From assembly GCF_900105675.1 (NCBI RefSeq), contig NZ_LT629786.1, positions 2,790,001 through 2,854,000 on the forward strand: DNA of 64,000 nucleotides, written 5' to 3'. The DNA comes from Pseudomonas synxantha. Its GTDB lineage: Bacteria; Pseudomonadota; Gammaproteobacteria; Pseudomonadales; Pseudomonadaceae. The translations under genes were made by a program, and so were the position numbers. The notes beneath the pieces were generated by a model that had not been told where the DNA came from, did no database searches, and saw only the letters and a list, made by a program, of their open reading frames with translations. Below, one piece after another: positions 62,301-64,000 of the stretch (positions are counted from its first letter, which is position 1; each line of letters opens with the position of its first letter).

Positions 62301-64000
62301 GGCTGACCTCAACGCCGCCGCCTTGAGTTCGATGCTGGATGTCATGCTCAAGGCCCAGTTGTTCAGCGGCGCGATGGCCGAGCCGGATGCAGCTGCAATC
62401 CTCAGTGCCTTGCAGGTGCAACCGCGCCATCACTGGTTGGTGCGGCGTTGGTTGCTGGCCTTGTGTGACGCGGGCCTGTTGCAGCGCGAACAATCCCGCT
62501 ATCGCCTGCTGCATGGCGAGCCAACCCCGGCGTTGGCCTGGGGCCGGGTGGAACAGGCGGTGGCGTGCGGGCTGTGCAGCCAGGCGCTGCTTGACTACCA
62601 GCTCAACCATGTAGCGCAACTGCCGCAACTGCTGCGCGGCGAGGTCAACCCGTTCGATCTGTTGTTCCCCCAGGGCCAGCAAGACCTGGCGTTGCAGCTG
62701 TATGGCGCGGATGCGGTATCGCGCTACAACAACCACAGCATCGCCGCGCTGATCAACCGGCTTGCCACCCACCATGACGGCGATGGCCCGCTACGCATCC
62801 TTGAAATCGGTGCGGGCACCGGGGCCACCAGCACACCGGTGATCAGCCTGCTCGACGGCCTGAACGTGGATTACCTGTTCACTGACATGACCGCGTTTTT
62901 CCTGCCGGCGGCCAAGCAGCGCTTTGCCGATCACGCCTGGGTGCGCTACGGCGTGCTGGACATTGACCAGGATATTCGCCCCCAGGGCCTGGCCAGCAAC
63001 AGCGTGGATATCGTGCTGTGCGCGGGCATGCTCAACAGCGTCAAGGACATCGACAACGCCCTCGGCCAGATCACCGAATTGCTCAGCCCCGGTGGCTGGC
63101 TGGTGTTCAGCGAACCGACCGGCGAATGGCCGCCGATCCTGCTGACCCAAGGCTTTATGATGACCCCGGCGGGCGACGACCACGACGTGGGCCGCAGCGA
63201 TTTGCGCGCTGCGGATATCTGGCAGGCACGGGTCCAGGCATTCGGCGGCGAATGCCTGCCGGCCCTGCCCCACGCCGACCACCCGCTGGCCGCCCTCGGC
63301 ATGCAGGTGTTCGCCGCACGCTTCAAGGCCGGGCTGCAGCGCTTGAGCGTCGACAGCCTGCGCCGCGCCCTGGCGCAACGCCTGCCGGACTACATGCTGC
63401 CGGCGCACCTGCAAGTGCTCGACCGTCTGCCCCTGACCGCCAACGGCAAGGTCGACCGCAAGACCCTGGCCAACTGGCGCCCAACCATCGATGCCCAGGC
63501 CGGCAGTAACGAAGCGGTGCCCAGTGACCCGCTCACCGCCGAGCTGTGCAGGGTGTGGGCCGAAGCCCTGGGCCTTTCGCAGATCGGCGCCGACGACAAT
63601 TTCTACGAGAAAGGCGCCGATTCGCTGATCCTCGCCCGCGTTGCCGGCCAGCTGCGTGAACAACTGCCCCAGGCGCACAGCCTGAGCTACGACACCCTGC
63701 TGCGGCAGATGCTCAACGAGCCGACTGTCAGCGCCCTGGCGCGCCTGCTCAACCACGATGAAAGCCCCCCCACCGCCGCAGCGCCTGACCAGTCGCAGCG
63801 CGCCACCCACAGCAACGCCCTGGTAGTGCCGTTCGGCGGTGGCGAGGTCGGCCCGGTGCGAGTGATGTTCCATGCCGCCCTGGGCACCCTGGATTATTTC
63901 CAGCACCTGGGCCGTGCGCTCGCCGCCCAGCAGGCCGGGCCGGTGATCGGTTTTGCGGTGGCAGACACCGCGCAGTACCTGGCCCTGGAACCCAAGCGCC
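59308..64000 (+). CDS. Thiazoline-forming NRPS 2: docking-Cy-A(MT)-PCP-TE (3' end cut by window edge)
   Basis: About 1564 residues visible. A TubC-type N-terminal docking domain (1-55), a cyclization domain (DSLIAD near 201), an adenylation domain (YTSGSTGEPKG near 668; code D-L-Y-N-L-S-L-I, cysteine) interrupted by a methyltransferase-like insert with SAM motif LEIGAGTGATS near 1165, then A10 (NGKVDRK near 1377), carrier Ser near 1440 and the start of a thioesterase (about 1500 onward). Order resembles PchF. Start: ATG 59308 has AGGAG nine bases upstream; an in-frame ATG at 59269 overlaps the previous TGA and would add 13 residues. Confidence 0.9.
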   Translation, partial: MPAAKLLSELKSLGVELWPQDGQLKFRAPQGLLDAERLAQLREHKQQILHLLQTQERPEVVADPLQRHAPFPLTDVQNAYLLGRQSSFGYGNVACHGYLELSWPSLDPQQVEQAWNRLIARHDMLRAVIASEGSQRVLAEVAHYPLAVADLRGATGEQHQHAVQQIRQAMEQKLYPTETWPLFELRLSRSDSGDTLHFSMDSLIADWASAQLLFNELEQLLHDPQASLPHLDITFRDYLLAERGLLEGSRHQRDRDYWLARLDELPPAPQLPAPLSGEDTTVPRFQRHSAHLDTQPWAALKRAASALGLTPSIVVLSAYAGTLQRWSQQPSFSLNLTLLNRLPLHPHVNQLVGDFTSVSLLQVNDPQGQDFTAQARQLGNQLFADLEHRLFSGIQVMREIGRRRGREAAAMPVVFTSAIGLAIEPQAASQRRVGYGITQTPQVTLDCQVMDDANGLHIHWDVRQGVFPDGLVEDMQQAFVAQLRLLAFDPATWDAPMQVPLPAWQQRERLAANATAAPLPTGRLHDGLLAMAWERPQALAVVDAHGSLTYAALMERALAVAAALGAAGCRAQEPVAILMPKGRDQVVAAYGVLLAGAAYLPLDSNAPAARRDRVLHSAKVRHVLGHSQALPDTPLPEGVHWHSVDQLAAATPDLPAQDAGPDDLAYVIYTSGSTGEPKGVMISHRAALNTVQDINRRFAVNAADRVLGLAQLSFDLSVYDLFGPLAVGGTLVLPDPARGADPSHWAELIQRHQVTLWNSVPAQLHMLAHYLQAEPRPLDSLRLALLSGDWIPLNLPPQLQALLPGLALVALGGATEASIWSNLHPIGAIEPAWRSIPYGLPLANQGLRVLDSQWRDAPTWVPGDLYITGVGLAQGYLGDPALSEARFFAHPLDGQRLYRTGDRGRYLPGGELEFLGRDDGQVKIRGHRVELGEIDAALLATPGVDSAVSLLSGELLAFVTAARVEPEPLPGTPLLTAVQRYADSQVGNFDAQQVRDYQADLNAAALSSMLDVMLKAQLFSGAMAEPDAAAILSALQVQPRHHWLVRRWLLALCDAGLLQREQSRYRLLHGEPTPALAWGRVEQAVACGLCSQALLDYQLNHVAQLPQLLRGEVNPFDLLFPQGQQDLALQLYGADAVSRYNNHSIAALINRLATHHDGDGPLRILEIGAGTGATSTPVISLLDGLNVDYLFTDMTAFFLPAAKQRFADHAWVRYGVLDIDQDIRPQGLASNSVDIVLCAGMLNSVKDIDNALGQITELLSPGGWLVFSEPTGEWPPILLTQGFMMTPAGDDHDVGRSDLRAADIWQARVQAFGGECLPALPHADHPLAALGMQVFAARFKAGLQRLSVDSLRRALAQRLPDYMLPAHLQVLDRLPLTANGKVDRKTLANWRPTIDAQAGSNEAVPSDPLTAELCRVWAEALGLSQIGADDNFYEKGADSLILARVAGQLREQLPQAHSLSYDTLLRQMLNEPTVSALARLLNHDESPPTAAAPDQSQRATHSNALVVPFGGGEVGPVRVMFHAALGTLDYFQHLGRALAAQQAGPVIGFAVADTAQYLALEPKR

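Overview
The window looks like a chromosome segment of a Pseudomonas from the fluorescens group. Pointers are the GC-rich coding sequence, many REP/REPIN repeats of the GTGGGAGGGGGCTTGCTCCC type, a xenA-like enoate reductase, a gcd-oprB pair, a YghU-type glutathione transferase and dense siderophore genes. I see no rRNA, tRNA, CRISPR, transposase or phage gene.

Layout. 1-7.6 kb: a sugar-type catabolic locus resembling rhizobial rhizopine (moc) genes: a MocD-like desaturase cut by the left edge, a LacI regulator, a sigma-54 activator and a three-gene operon (Gfo/Idh dehydrogenase, TIM-barrel isomerase, periplasmic binding protein) with a clear -24/-12 promoter. 7.7-11.5 kb: yghU, a NepI-like exporter with a divergent AraC regulator, and a second GST. 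11.6-24.8 kb: an apparently complete oxidative L-arabinose (Weimberg-type) pathway: SDR sugar dehydrogenase, periplasmic aldose epimerase, ABC importer, lactonase, semialdehyde dehydrogenase, FAH-family dehydratase, MFS transporter, IlvD/Edd-type dehydratase and a FadR-type GntR regulator. Three sites fitting TNGTNNNACNA lie in its promoters. 24.8-31.5 kb: a small membrane protein, a TonB receptor, xenA with a divergent ArsR regulator and a large palindrome between them, and a regulator/diguanylate cyclase pair.

31.9-36.5 kb: a bestrophin gene, then an AT-richer islet (cytochrome P450, lipocalin-like protein, aromatic-type aminotransferase), then a decayed second copy of bestrophin. The islet is therefore bounded by direct homologous repeats. 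36.7-42.5 kb: a chemoreceptor, PQQ glucose dehydrogenase and OprB porin.

42.5-64 kb (cut by the right edge): an iron-regulated thiazoline metallophore cluster: PchR-like AraC regulator, two paralogous TonB receptors, an ABC exporter whose permease carries a degenerate M1-peptidase domain, and two NRPS proteins. Their order is ArCP-Cy-A-PCP-Cy-A-PCP // docking-Cy-A(MT)-PCP-TE. Three cyclization modules and no polyketide module inside the window suggest an aryl tris-thiazol(in)e product, unlike pyochelin (two rings) or yersiniabactin (which has a PKS step). Candidate Fur boxes lie in both divergent promoters of this region.

A separate theme is a repeat of about 430 bp, present three times (2.2, 25.4 and 45.9 kb). 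It folds into a three-way junction plus extra hairpins, and one stem shows compensatory changes between copies.
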